Of a stretch of DNA of 64,000 bases, positions 26,383 through 35,037 are shown in pieces. Position 1 is the first letter of the stretch; every line of letters starts with the position of its first letter. The notes beneath the pieces were generated by a model. The model made no database searches and was not told the DNA's origin. It worked only from the letters and a program-made list of their open reading frames with translations. The stretch lies in contig NZ_JABGBO010000001.1 in the NCBI RefSeq assembly GCF_013133775.1, positions 124,001-188,000 on the forward strand, in the 5' to 3' direction. The position numbers and the translations under genes were made by a program. This stretch comes from Pelistega europaea (GTDB lineage Bacteria; Pseudomonadota; Gammaproteobacteria; Burkholderiales; Burkholderiaceae_B).

Positions 26383-27324
26383 GGGCTGAAGAGGCGAGCG
26401 AAAAACAGTTTTGTCTTGATAGAAGTTAAGGTCTTGCACCTCTGACGACCATGTGGGAATACCGAAAATCTGTAGTGGGATATAAGGTTTTTCTTGTAAA
26501 CTTTTCTCATTAAGCCAATGTGATAGATAATGGTCGAGGGCAGTAATGTCTTGAGGGGTATAGCTGTGCGGAGCATCATCAACCCCCAAAGGCATTGGTG
26601 CTACGACCTCTAGCGGAATACGAATAGCATGTGCTGTAATGGCTTTATAGGGGTTGACCAATTTTTCCAATAAAGCATGACCAAAGACCATTACTTTGCT
26701 TTGTTGCCAGAGATGGCGTAACTCTACAAAGGCCTGTAGCCAATTTTTCCGAACAAGAGCCTCCCATAAAGCATCTGGGCAGCTAATCAAGAATCCGTTT
26801 TCATCCATAATGGTGAGCCTATCACGAATTCGTCCACGCTGTGTTGAACCTAATTGCTGGATTTGTTGCTGATGCAGTTGATTAAAGACTTGCTTGGTAC
26901 GGGGAAAAAGAAACCAGCATAACCCATTGAAGAAATCGTGTAGTCCATCACGGGTTGGAATTTTATGTTGCTCAAAAATAAAAGATTCATAAGCAAAATT
27001 GGTGGGTAGGCTCGACTGGGCTACAAATGATTTCCCTAACACTTGGGTGAAGTAAGCAGGGGCTATCTGGTTAAGAAAATAGGCAACTTTACCCTCGGCA
27101 GGGACATTGTGGTCATCTAGGGTTGGTTGCTTGTCTATGATAGTAAATACAGCTTGGTTGTCCGTTTGTGACGTATAGCTGGAGTGGTTTTGCTGGGTTA
27201 TCTCATCTTGTGAAAGAGGCAGGCGACTGGAGGTGAGATAGGATGGTAAGTGAGTAAGGTAATCCAGCCAGCCATGCCAATAGGGGGCTTGTATATCAAT
27301 GGTATGTAGTGCGGATAAGGGCAT
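26350..27324 (-). CDS. DUF3025-domain protein
   Basis: 324 residues. The segment PTRDGLHDFFNGLCWFLFPRTK matches the diagnostic core of DUF3025 proteins, and LEKLVNPYKAITAHAI and the C-terminal FRSPLQP also fit. These are soluble proteins of unknown function common in Beta- and Gammaproteobacteria. It lies 7 bases after creA and is probably co-transcribed with it. Confidence 0.82.
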   Translation of the reverse strand: MPLSALHTIDIQAPYWHGWLDYLTHLPSYLTSSRLPLSQDEITQQNHSSYTSQTDNQAVFTIIDKQPTLDDHNVPAEGKVAYFLNQIAPAYFTQVLGKSFVAQSSLPTNFAYESFIFEQHKIPTRDGLHDFFNGLCWFLFPRTKQVFNQLHQQQIQQLGSTQRGRIRDRLTIMDENGFLISCPDALWEALVRKNWLQAFVELRHLWQQSKVMVFGHALLEKLVNPYKAITAHAIRIPLEVVAPMPLGVDDAPHSYTPQDITALDHYLSHWLNEKSLQEKPYIPLQIFGIPTWSSEVQDLNFYQDKTVFRSPLQPLNRQMKTKFL

Positions 27325-27331
27325 AAAGAGT

Positions 27332-27829
27332 TTACTTGTCTTTAAAAGGAACTAAAGGCTCTTGCCCACCCCATGAACGAATAGGTACAGTTGAGATGCT
27401 ATTAAATGGGGAACCGTCAATAATCTTTTCGCTAATCACAAGATAGACAATCGTGTTATTGGGTTTATCTATCAAACGATGAACATTAAGACCTTTAAAC
27501 AAAAAACTCATCTTTTGGGTGAAAATCTTTTCTTGACGAAGAGGAATGGCCTTGCCGGCTTTCAGTTGACCTGATTGGCTGCAAGATAGTGAAAAACGAG
27601 AAGGATTTTCTGCTATGCCAAACGCTCCAGAGACTCCCCCCGTTTTGGCATAGGAAAGATGGCATACCACACCATCAATATCAGGGTCCTTAAAGGATTG
27701 TACGCAAACCTTATCGTTGTTGATAACTCTCCATGTGGTGCTAACACACCCGACCTCATCAGCATGAGCTATCGGTGCTAATGAGAATAATAAAACACAA
27801 AGAGCAAAGCATTGTCGAATAAACTTCAT
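27332..27829 (-). CDS. creA: CreA family periplasmic protein
   Basis: 165 residues with a signal peptide (QCFALCVLLFSLAPIAHA, cleavage before DEVGC). The CreA core is plain: VGCVSTTWRVI, HLSYAKTGGVSGAFG and IIDGSPFNSISTVPI. The family's function is unknown. It is transcribed together with the DUF3025 gene. Confidence 0.9.
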   Translation of the reverse strand: MKFIRQCFALCVLLFSLAPIAHADEVGCVSTTWRVINNDKVCVQSFKDPDIDGVVCHLSYAKTGGVSGAFGIAENPSRFSLSCSQSGQLKAGKAIPLRQEKIFTQKMSFLFKGLNVHRLIDKPNNTIVYLVISEKIIDGSPFNSISTVPIRSWGGQEPLVPFKDK

Positions 27830-28167
27830 TTTAATCCCTTAATAACTAACAATAATAATGACACTGAAATACCAGGGAGTGAAAGTCACTACTTAAGCTA
27901 TCAGAAACTATACTAAATTAACCTGTAAATTTCAAAAGCATCTTAGACTGGTAAGGATAGCCAATCGTTATATGCTTCTAGTATAACCTTGATATGTTTG
28001 TTTTGTTGTTGTGTGCAAGAAAACAGTAAAGAATGGCGTGTGGTAATGAAGTTGGTCTACAATAGCACAGGTATTGGTTGAAATTTACTATGCCAGAGAC
28101 TGTTGTGCTGTGCGTTATGCATGGTGTGATGGTGGTCGTTTGTTTAGTTGTAGTGTATCAAAATAAG
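27830..28167. other. Intergenic region between creA and hslR
   Basis: 338 bases between divergent genes, A+T-rich, and expected to hold promoters for both. I see no strong -35/-10 pair or convincing hairpin. An open frame runs into hslR from a TTG at 28078, but its hydrophobic translation does not match the family and I left it out. Confidence 0.5.
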
Positions 28168-28560
28168 ATGAGCACATTGGAAAAAGTTCGTATTGATAAA
28201 TGGTTATGGGCAGCACGTTTTTACAAAACACGTTCACTAGCAGCAGATGAAATTGGTAAGGGGCGTGTATGGATTAATGAACAGTTGTGTAAGCCAGCAC
28301 GTGAAGTCAAAATTGGGGATATGGTGAAAATCCGTCAGGGATATAACGAAAAAATCGTAATTGTTCGTGGTATTAGTTCGGTACGAGGACCTGCTCCAGT
28401 AGCACAGACGCTTTATGAAGAAACACCAGAAAGTATTGCTAAGCGTGAGTTAATGCAAGAACAACGTCGACTGGCTTATGAACCAGCCGATGCTTATACC
28501 AAGGGTCGTCCAACCAAGCGAGATCGCCGTGCTTTGGAGAATTGGCGTAAGATGTTTTAA
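28168..28560 (+). CDS. hslR: S4-domain ribosome-recycling heat-shock protein Hsp15
   Basis: 130 residues. The S4 RNA-binding domain begins VRIDKWLWAARFYKTRSLA and runs through GRVWINEQLCKPAREVKIGD. The basic C-terminus (TKGRPTKRDRRALENWRK) is typical of Hsp15, which binds 50S subunits carrying stalled nascent chains. The ATG at 28168 agrees with homologues even though its ribosome site is weak. Confidence 0.9.
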   Translation: MSTLEKVRIDKWLWAARFYKTRSLAADEIGKGRVWINEQLCKPAREVKIGDMVKIRQGYNEKIVIVRGISSVRGPAPVAQTLYEETPESIAKRELMQEQRRLAYEPADAYTKGRPTKRDRRALENWRKMF

Positions 28561-28588
28561 AAATGGATATGTTTTAATGAGGTTTTAG

Positions 28589-29035
28589 GTGAGAACATTA
28601 CGATTTTCTGCAGTATTAACTGTTTTTTTCTTTACGATATTGCCTGCCGTGCTGGGGTTTATCGTAGGAGCTGTCTTTTTTGTCTATCATCTTTTGAGCC
28701 ATTTGGGTGGCGAATTGAGTGTAGAGAATGCTTTTCAAACCTGGCTATTAACGGTGATGCATGGGCTTGTCATGTATGCTATCCCTAGCTTTGTATTGGG
28801 ATTGGTGATGCTGTTTTTATTAGATAAGGGTATTGCCAAGGCTAGATTTTTGTTTATTAGTCTTGGTGTTGCCGTTATTATGACGATTTGGGCTATCACA
28901 ACAGTGGGGTTTGTTGGGCCTGTATGGGTGGTATTTGTGGTGGCCTTTCTGGGATGGATGTTTTTCTTGCCTTGGGTGACTGTGCCAATGGAACAACGCA
29001 AAGTACCTAGGGTTTTTGATGGATTATATAAATAA
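28589..29035 (+). CDS. Small four-helix membrane protein
   Basis: 148 residues starting at a GTG with GAGG upstream; an ATG at 28577 runs straight into a stop. Four hydrophobic segments are visible (FFFTILPAVLGFIVGAVFF, MYAIPSFVLGLVMLFLL, FLFISLGVAVIMTIW, VVFVVAFLGWMFFL). I recognise no family. It follows hslR by 28 bases. Confidence 0.65.
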   Translation: MRTLRFSAVLTVFFFTILPAVLGFIVGAVFFVYHLLSHLGGELSVENAFQTWLLTVMHGLVMYAIPSFVLGLVMLFLLDKGIAKARFLFISLGVAVIMTIWAITTVGFVGPVWVVFVVAFLGWMFFLPWVTVPMEQRKVPRVFDGLYK

Positions 29036-29141
29036 TAGGGATTTTTGAATAATCATAGGATATTGCCCCATTGTCAGGGAGCTATATTGATTAAGCCTTT
29101 GTTGCTTGGAAATTTTCTCTAATTTTGTGGATAGAGTAGCT

Positions 29142-30095
29142 ATGTGGGAACATTTTCACAATGCGTTTGTTTTTGGGCTTGCAGTTACTTTGCCTAGTGT
29201 TTTGCTGTTGGTGCTTGGTTGGTATTTGCGTCGCACTAAGCAAGTGGATGTGGATTTCTGCGATAAAGCGTCAAAAATTGTTTTCCGATACTCCATGCCC
29301 GCTTTGTTATTTTTCAGTATTTACAGCAACAAATCTGATTTTGCTAGTCAATTTAAACTCGTGCTAGCTGGTGTAATAGCGAGTTTTATTTTGTTTATTG
29401 GTGCAGAAATTGTGGCTCGTTATACCATTCGCAATGCAAGCGATAAAGGGGTTTTTGTACAGGGCGTTTTCCGTGCCAATACTATGATTATGGGATTGGC
29501 GTTTATCTCCAGTGCTTATGGGCAGGAGGGGGTGGCAATGGGAGCGGTCTATGGTGGTGCTATGACATTATTGTTTAATGTCCTAGCCGTTCTGACGCTC
29601 AGTCATGGCAAAGGGGGACAGCTTTCCTTTACTTTTGTAATGAAGCAAATTTTTAAGAACCCTTTAATTTTGTCGATATTGGCTGCCCTATTGTGTAAGT
29701 TTTTAAAAGTACCTGTTTCACCTCTTTTGGCAGAAACAGGGCATTATCTTGCAGTGATTTCGCTTCCTATGGCCCTAATTTGTGCTGGGGCAACATTGAA
29801 TGTCCGCACCCTACTCAAGGTCTCCGATATTGCGCTATGGTCTAGTATTGGACGTCTTGTGGTGGCACCTATTGTAGGGGTGCTATGTGGCTTAGCACTA
29901 GGGTTAGAGGGGACAGAAATGGGTGTGCTTTACCTGATGAGTGCTACTCCAGTGGCAGCAGCAAGTTATGTTATGGCCAAGGCTATGGGGAGTAACGATG
30001 TGGCAGCTGCTAATATACTTGGCATGACAACTGTTGGAGCCCTCCCTATGGCTGCACTAGGTATTACAGTGATGAGATTATTAGGCTGGATGTAG
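29142..30095 (+). CDS. AEC-family transporter
   Basis: About 317 residues, ten membrane helices in two halves with the auxin-efflux-carrier fold. FRYSMPALLFFSIYSNK, GVFRANTMIMGLAF and the C-terminal GVLYLMSATPVAAASYVMAKAMG segment are characteristic. Bacterial members move malonate, malate or similar acids. The ATG at 29142 is preferred over the upstream TTG at 29106. Substrate unknown. Confidence 0.82.
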   Translation: MWEHFHNAFVFGLAVTLPSVLLLVLGWYLRRTKQVDVDFCDKASKIVFRYSMPALLFFSIYSNKSDFASQFKLVLAGVIASFILFIGAEIVARYTIRNASDKGVFVQGVFRANTMIMGLAFISSAYGQEGVAMGAVYGGAMTLLFNVLAVLTLSHGKGGQLSFTFVMKQIFKNPLILSILAALLCKFLKVPVSPLLAETGHYLAVISLPMALICAGATLNVRTLLKVSDIALWSSIGRLVVAPIVGVLCGLALGLEGTEMGVLYLMSATPVAAASYVMAKAMGSNDVAAANILGMTTVGALPMAALGITVMRLLGWM

Positions 30096-30283
30096 GGAAG
30101 AGGCTTAATCTATATTCAGTGAACTGCTTTATGAGTATCTTATCGTGTAGAGGTAGGTTCGCCACAGTGCTTGGTTGGTTATCTCATAATGTCATAAAGT
30201 GAATGATAAAAATGCACCAAAATAGTTCAAAACCGTATTAAATGAAATATTTTTTTGTTGCGTGGCAGCAAAAAAGACTGACA

Positions 30284-30299
30284 AAATACCTAGGTATTT
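30284..30299. promoter_or_regulatory. Perfect 16-bp palindrome, candidate operator
   Basis: AAATACCTAGGTATTT is its own reverse complement. It ends about 45 bases before the predicted -35 of the AGCS gene, a usual distance for an activator or repressor site. The regulator is unknown. Confidence 0.5.
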
Positions 30300-30344
30300 C
30301 CCTAGTTTATGTATTTTATGGCCCTTTTTCGGACATTTCCCATC

Positions 30345-30372
30345 TTTTCAAAAAAATTTTCCTATGTATAAT
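30345..30372 (+). promoter_or_regulatory. Promoter of the AGCS symporter gene
   Basis: TATAAT at 30367-30372, 16 bases after TTTTCA at 30345-30350; the gene starts 66 bases further on. Confidence 0.55.
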
Positions 30373-30437
30373 CTGAAGCAAAGAGTGCTTGTAATCATTT
30401 GAAAGCACATCTTCCGATTTTTCTTTAGGGAGCGGTT

Positions 30438-31793
30438 ATGGAAGAAATTAATGAGTTAGTGAATATCGTTAATGGCTGGGTCTGGGGCCCGTACATGTTG
30501 GTATTCCTTGTAGGTACTGGTGTTTATTTAACATTACGTTTGGTATTTATCCAGGTGCGATTGTTGCCTTATGCCTTGAGACAGGCGTTTGGTAAACATG
30601 AAGATGGAGATGATCACGAGGGTGATGTTTCCCACTTTGGTGCCTTGATGACAGCATTATCAGCGACTATTGGTACTGGTAATATTGCCGGGGTAGCGAC
30701 TGCTGTAGTGCTTGGCGGGCCTGGTGCTGTTTTCTGGATGTGGGCGAGTGCTTTCTTCGGTATGGCAACTAAGTACGCTGAAGGTATTCTTGCAGTGAAA
30801 TACCGTGTCACTAACTCTAAAGGTGAGATGAGTGGTGGTCCTATGTACTACCTTGAGCGTGGTTGTAACCTTAAATGGTTAGCAATTGCTTTTGCAGTTT
30901 TTGGTACTGTGGCATCTTTTGGTATTGGTAGTTCTGTGCAATCTAACTCTGTAGCAGGTGCCTTACACGCTTCTCTTAATGTTGAGCCTTGGATTACTGG
31001 TGTAGTACTTACTATCTTCACTGGCTTGGTAGTACTTGGTGGTATTAAAGGAATTACCCGTGCAGCTTCTGTTATCGTTCCTGTGATGGCAGTAGTTTAT
31101 GTACTAGGTGGTTTACTTGTCATTGGTGGTGATTTAAGTGCTGCTGGCGCAGCTGTTGAGCGTATTTTCCACGACGCTTTCACTTGGGAAGCTGGTCTTG
31201 GTGGTGCACTTGGCGGCATGATTCGTTATGGCGTGGCTCGTGGCGTGTTCTCTAATGAGGCAGGTATGGGTTCTGCTCCTATTGCGGCAGCTGCAGCAAA
31301 AACTGACCACCCTGGTCGTCAAGCGTTGGTGTCTATGACAGGTACATTCCTAGACACTATCGTGGTGTGCTCAATCACTGGTATTATTCTTGTGATGGCA
31401 ATGAATAACCCTGGCTTCTTAGCAGGTGACTTGAAAGGTGCTGCATTAACTACAGCTTCTTTCAATTTCTTGTTGCCAGGTTTTGGTGGTTATATTGTGA
31501 CTTTCGGTCTTGTGTTCTTTGCTTACTCTACCATTTTAGGTTGGTGCTACTATGGTGAAAAATGTGCAACTTATGTATTTGGTGAAGGCTTCTTGCACAC
31601 CTACCGTATTGTATATGTAGCGACTGTAATGATGGGTACTGTGGTAAGCTTAGACTTTGTATGGAACTTGGCGGATACTTTTAATGGTCTCATGGCAATT
31701 CCTAACTTGATTGGTCTAGTATTGCTTGCTGGCGTTGTTGTAAAAGAAACTAAAGACTTCGCAGAAAAACGCAAAAAAGGTGAGCTACCCTAA
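30438..31793 (+). CDS. Alanine/glycine:cation symporter (AGCS family)
   Basis: 451 residues, about eleven membrane helices. The AGCS signatures are intact: FGALMTALSATIGTGNIAGV, GPGAVFWMWASAFFGMATK, EMSGGPMYYLERG and VARGVFSNEAGMGSAPIAAA. These carriers take up alanine or glycine with Na+ or H+. A GGGAG site precedes the ATG. It is followed by a terminator and then sstT, so the two uptake genes are probably separate transcripts. Confidence 0.93.
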   Translation: MEEINELVNIVNGWVWGPYMLVFLVGTGVYLTLRLVFIQVRLLPYALRQAFGKHEDGDDHEGDVSHFGALMTALSATIGTGNIAGVATAVVLGGPGAVFWMWASAFFGMATKYAEGILAVKYRVTNSKGEMSGGPMYYLERGCNLKWLAIAFAVFGTVASFGIGSSVQSNSVAGALHASLNVEPWITGVVLTIFTGLVVLGGIKGITRAASVIVPVMAVVYVLGGLLVIGGDLSAAGAAVERIFHDAFTWEAGLGGALGGMIRYGVARGVFSNEAGMGSAPIAAAAAKTDHPGRQALVSMTGTFLDTIVVCSITGIILVMAMNNPGFLAGDLKGAALTTASFNFLLPGFGGYIVTFGLVFFAYSTILGWCYYGEKCATYVFGEGFLHTYRIVYVATVMMGTVVSLDFVWNLADTFNGLMAIPNLIGLVLLAGVVVKETKDFAEKRKKGELP

Positions 31794-31823
31794 TGTGCTA
31801 AAATAGCATCCGCATAACCAAAA

Positions 31824-31853
31824 CAAAAGCCAGAATTTATGTTCTGGCTTTTG
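31824..31853 (+). terminator. Terminator after the AGCS gene
   Basis: CAAAAGCCAGAA (31824-31835) and TTCTGGCTTTTG (31842-31853) form a perfect 12-bp stem with loop TTTATG. The T run is inside the 3' arm, so it may work in both directions. Confidence 0.8.
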
Positions 31854-31891
31854 GCATATTATCTATTTGTATTTTCTTAGGGAGATTACAT

Positions 31892-33109
31892 ATGAAAGTT
31901 AGTCAGTTTTTCGAGGCCTATCTTAATGGTAGCCTAGTTAAACAAGTACTTGTTGCTTTAATCGTGGGCGCTTTGTTGGGGACTTACGCACCTGAGTTTG
32001 CTCTTAAATTTGAGCTTTTGGGGAATTTCTTTGTCGGTGCATTAAAATCTGTGGCGCCGATTTTGGTATTTATTCTTGTGTTAGCGGCAATTGCTCGCCA
32101 AGAGATGGGTACCTCGTCAAATATGAAGTCCATTGTGGTGCTCTATTTATTTGGTACCTTTGCTGCTTCTGTTGTAGGTGTGGCAGCCAGTTTCTTATTT
32201 CCTACAGAATTGGCTTTACCAAACCCAGAGCAAGTAGGTAGTGCACCTACTGGGATTTTAGAAGTATTAAAAACCCTCGTTTTTAAGATGGTAGATAATC
32301 CTATCAATGCAATCGCGACAGCGAACTACATCGGTATTTTGACATGGGCTATTCTGATTGGTGCGGCTTTACGTGTGGCTTTGCCTCATACTAAGACAGC
32401 TTTTGACGATGTGGCTACTGCGATTACTAAAGTTGTTCAATGGGTGATTCGTCTTGCTCCTATTGGTGTATTTGGTATTGTTTGCTCTACTGTGGCGACT
32501 ACTGGTGCAGAGGGTTTATTAAGCTATGGTCGCTTATTACTCGTGCTAGTGGGATCTATGGTATTTGTGGCTCTAGTAATGAATCCTATCATTGTATGGT
32601 TCAAGATTCGCCGCAATCCGTATCCATTAGTTTGGACTTGCTTGGCTGAGAGTGGTGTGATGGCATTCTTTACCCGTAGTTCAGCAGCTAATATCCCTGT
32701 CAATATGAATTTGGCAAAGAAATTAGGCTTATCAGAGGAAACTTACTCTGTGTCTATTCCTCTTGGAGCAACTATTAATATGGCAGGTGCAGCGATTACG
32801 ATTGCAGTATTGACCTTGTCTGCCGTGCATACCTTGGGTATTCAAGTAGATTTTTCCACTGCATTATTGTTGAGTGCCTTAGCCGCATTAGGGGCATGCG
32901 GTGCGTCTGGTGTGCCAGGTGGATCTTTATTGTTGATTCCTATGGCATGCAGTCTTTTTGGTATTAGCAATGAGTATGCGTCACAAGTAGTGGCAGTAGG
33001 CTTTATTATTGGTGTGATTCAAGACTCATGCGAGACTGGGCTTAATTCATCTACCGACGTATTGTTTACCGCAGCAGCAGATATTGCTGCACGTGAACGT
33101 CGTGCCTAG
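31892..33109 (+). CDS. sstT: Serine/threonine:Na+ symporter SstT
   Basis: 405 residues of the dicarboxylate/amino-acid:cation symporter fold. Family landmarks are [20 protein letters not shown] (the serine-rich re-entrant loop), [17 protein letters not shown] and [20 protein letters not shown]. SstT imports serine and threonine with Na+. A GGGAGA site precedes the ATG. Confidence 0.94.
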   Translation: MKVSQFFEAYLNGSLVKQVLVALIVGALLGTYAPEFALKFELLGNFFVGALKSVAPILVFILVLAAIARQEMGTSSNMKSIVVLYLFGTFAASVVGVAASFLFPTELALPNPEQVGSAPTGILEVLKTLVFKMVDNPINAIATANYIGILTWAILIGAALRVALPHTKTAFDDVATAITKVVQWVIRLAPIGVFGIVCSTVATTGAEGLLSYGRLLLVLVGSMVFVALVMNPIIVWFKIRRNPYPLVWTCLAESGVMAFFTRSSAANIPVNMNLAKKLGLSEETYSVSIPLGATINMAGAAITIAVLTLSAVHTLGIQVDFSTALLLSALAALGACGASGVPGGSLLLIPMACSLFGISNEYASQVVAVGFIIGVIQDSCETGLNSSTDVLFTAAADIAARERRA

Positions 33110-33150
33110 TTTTTGACTTTTTGCCATTTGGGGAGGAAAGTTATTAAGTC

Positions 33151-33190
33151 CTTTGTGAGCATCATGCATAGCCTCTGATGCTCATCAAAG
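33151..33190. terminator. Hairpin between convergent sstT and ubiA
   Basis: CTTTGTGAGCATCA (33151-33164) pairs with TGATGCTCATCAAAG (33176-33190) with a one-base bulge. No long T run follows, so termination is likely but not certain. Confidence 0.5.
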
Positions 33191-33199
33191 ACAGAGAAA

Positions 33200-34111
33200 T
33201 TAGAACACTCCTGCTAATGCCGCGATAACTAATAAAATGCCTGTATGAATATTGGCATTAAACAGCATATGGCTCTGTGCAGGATTGTGAATATCAAATA
33301 CTTTTAACTGCCAGAACAAGTGTACAGTGACAGTTGCCATAACAAAGTAGTATGCCTTTGCCATATCCATTAACCAACCGGCAATGACCCATAGCAAAAT
33401 ACTGACTATATAAAAACCAATTAACCAATAAATCCCTTTATCTCCAAAACGACGGGCTGTCGATTTAAGGCCTAGACGCTCATCGTCTCGAATGTCGGTG
33501 TAGGCATACAATGTATCATAGCCAATTTGCCAGGTGAGTGCGCCTAGCCACATCAGGATGCCTGCTAGTGGCAAAGTATTGGTTGTATCTGTCCATGCCA
33601 TAAGCATTCCCCAGTTAAATGCTGCACCAAGCACGGCTTGTGGCCAGTAGGTGAAACGCTTACAGAGTGGGTAAATAATGACAAGAGGTACCACCGCCAA
33701 TGCTAACCAACGACTATAAGGGTTGATAAAAAATAGCAAGGATGCTGCTAAAAGTAGCTGCACAATTAAGAAAATAATTGCCTGTGAGAGTGAGACCTGC
33801 CCACTTGTCAATGGACGAAAGCGTGTACGCTCAACATGTTTATCAAAGTCTCTATCCCAAATATCATTAATCGTTGACCCGGCGCTACGCATAAGCAAAG
33901 CCCCGAGTGAAAATACAATTAAACGCCATATATTGGGCAATCCATCTGCTGCCTGAATTAATGCTGCGATACAAGGAAATAATGTCAACCACGTTCCTAC
34001 GGGGCGATCTAAGCGTGCGAGACGAGCATAAGGGCCCCAAGATTTGGGTAAATAACGCTCTACCCAGTCATTGGGTTTAATATCACTTAAATCAGTGGTG
34101 TCTTGTGTCAT
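33200..34111 (-). CDS. ubiA: 4-hydroxybenzoate octaprenyltransferase
   Basis: 303 residues, eight to nine membrane helices. The two Mg/prenyl-diphosphate motifs are present: NDIWDRDFDKHVERT and DIRDDERLGLKSTARRFGD. RLARLDRPVGTWLTLFPC is a UbiA-type N-terminus. UbiA attaches the polyprenyl tail to 4-hydroxybenzoate in ubiquinone synthesis. A GGAGCG site precedes the ATG. Confidence 0.94.
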   Translation of the reverse strand: MTQDTTDLSDIKPNDWVERYLPKSWGPYARLARLDRPVGTWLTLFPCIAALIQAADGLPNIWRLIVFSLGALLMRSAGSTINDIWDRDFDKHVERTRFRPLTSGQVSLSQAIIFLIVQLLLAASLLFFINPYSRWLALAVVPLVIIYPLCKRFTYWPQAVLGAAFNWGMLMAWTDTTNTLPLAGILMWLGALTWQIGYDTLYAYTDIRDDERLGLKSTARRFGDKGIYWLIGFYIVSILLWVIAGWLMDMAKAYYFVMATVTVHLFWQLKVFDIHNPAQSHMLFNANIHTGILLVIAALAGVF

Positions 34112-34526
34112 TATCGCTCCAGTGTTTTGTGTTAATTAGTTTGATATTGTACTGATTTTTGGTGAATTTCATACCCCTTGAACGATTTTTACTGTTTAAC
34201 GAGTGGAATATCCAAGAAGGTAGGGGTGTAATGGGTATTTTTAAGAGAGCTATAAAGAACCTTTGGGATATAAGAAGACATATGCCTTTAAGGTGAATTG
34301 TAAGGATGGTGAACTTCGAGTATATAATAGGGGGCGGCTTAAGGAGACCAGCTAGGCTACAAGCTGATTGTTATCGCGGTAGCCTGAGTAGGCGGAACTC
34401 CATAAATATTGATAAAACAATAGGGGATTTACGAATAGTCAATATCTTCAAAATAATGTACAGTAGACACTTGGTGTCTTAGAAATTATATTAGTGATGA
34501 GTTGACACCTTTTAGTAGGAAATTTT
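34112..34526. other. Intergenic region between ubiA and msrC
   Basis: 415 bases between divergent genes. The stretch 34331-34400 is richer in G+C than its surroundings and can fold: AGGCTAC (34354-34360) with GTAGCCT (34379-34385), or alternatively CAGCT with AGCTG. It does not form a tRNA cloverleaf or match an RNA family I know. Confidence 0.45.
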
Positions 34527-35012
34527 ATGTTTGAAGTAAAACAAGCAGATGCTTCACTAAATAAAGTAGAAACTTACCAATTACTTGCCGAGCAATTGCA
34601 GGCCCTTTTGTCTGGTGAACATAACTTAATTGCTAATGCTGCCAATATGAGTGCACTGGTCTATCATCAGCTTCCTGATTTAAATTGGTGCGGCTTTTAT
34701 CTCTTTGATGGAACCGAGTTGGTGTTGGGGCCTTTCCAAGGTAAGGTGGCTTGCGTGCGAATTGCTCTAAATCGTGGTGTATGTGGTACTGCTGCAAGTA
34801 CCTGTCAGACACAACTAGTGCAGGATGTGCATAGCTTTCCAGGGCATATTGCTTGCGATGCAGCTTCTCAATCTGAGATTGTAGTGCCACTTATCAAGAA
34901 TGGTCAACTCATTGGCGTTTGGGATGTTGATAGCCCTAAACTTGCCCGCTTTGACGAGGAAGACCGTAAAGGCATGCAAACCTTATGTGAGGTTTTTCTC
35001 GCATCGTTATAA
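34527..35012 (+). CDS. msrC: Free methionine-(R)-sulfoxide reductase (GAF domain)
   Basis: 161 residues, one GAF domain of the fRMsr/YebR type. The catalytic cysteines lie in GKVACVRIALNRGVCGTAAS and GHIACDAASQSEIVVPL. LPDLNWCGFYLFDG is also typical. The enzyme repairs free methionine-R-sulfoxide in the cytosol. An AGGAAA site precedes the ATG. Confidence 0.93.
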   Translation: MFEVKQADASLNKVETYQLLAEQLQALLSGEHNLIANAANMSALVYHQLPDLNWCGFYLFDGTELVLGPFQGKVACVRIALNRGVCGTAASTCQTQLVQDVHSFPGHIACDAASQSEIVVPLIKNGQLIGVWDVDSPKLARFDEEDRKGMQTLCEVFLASL

Positions 35013-35037
35013 ATTGACTTACAAGAGGGAAAGAAAT

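Larger units (their letters stand above)
30096..30437. other. Regulatory region upstream of the AGCS symporter
   Basis: 342 bases without a gene. It contains a perfect 16-base palindrome (30284-30299) and a good -10 box (30367-30372), annotated separately. No glycine or other riboswitch pattern was recognised. Confidence 0.5.

Noticed and set aside
28078-28167. N-terminal extension of Hsp15 from a TTG start
   Set aside because: The extension is hydrophobic and unlike the family, whose members start close to VRIDKWLW.
30096-30437. Glycine riboswitch before the AGCS symporter
   Set aside because: No tandem aptamer pattern; the region contains only a palindrome and a promoter.
34331-34400. tRNA gene or tRNA remnant
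   Set aside because: The segment folds into hairpins but no cloverleaf, T-loop or acceptor stem can be formed.
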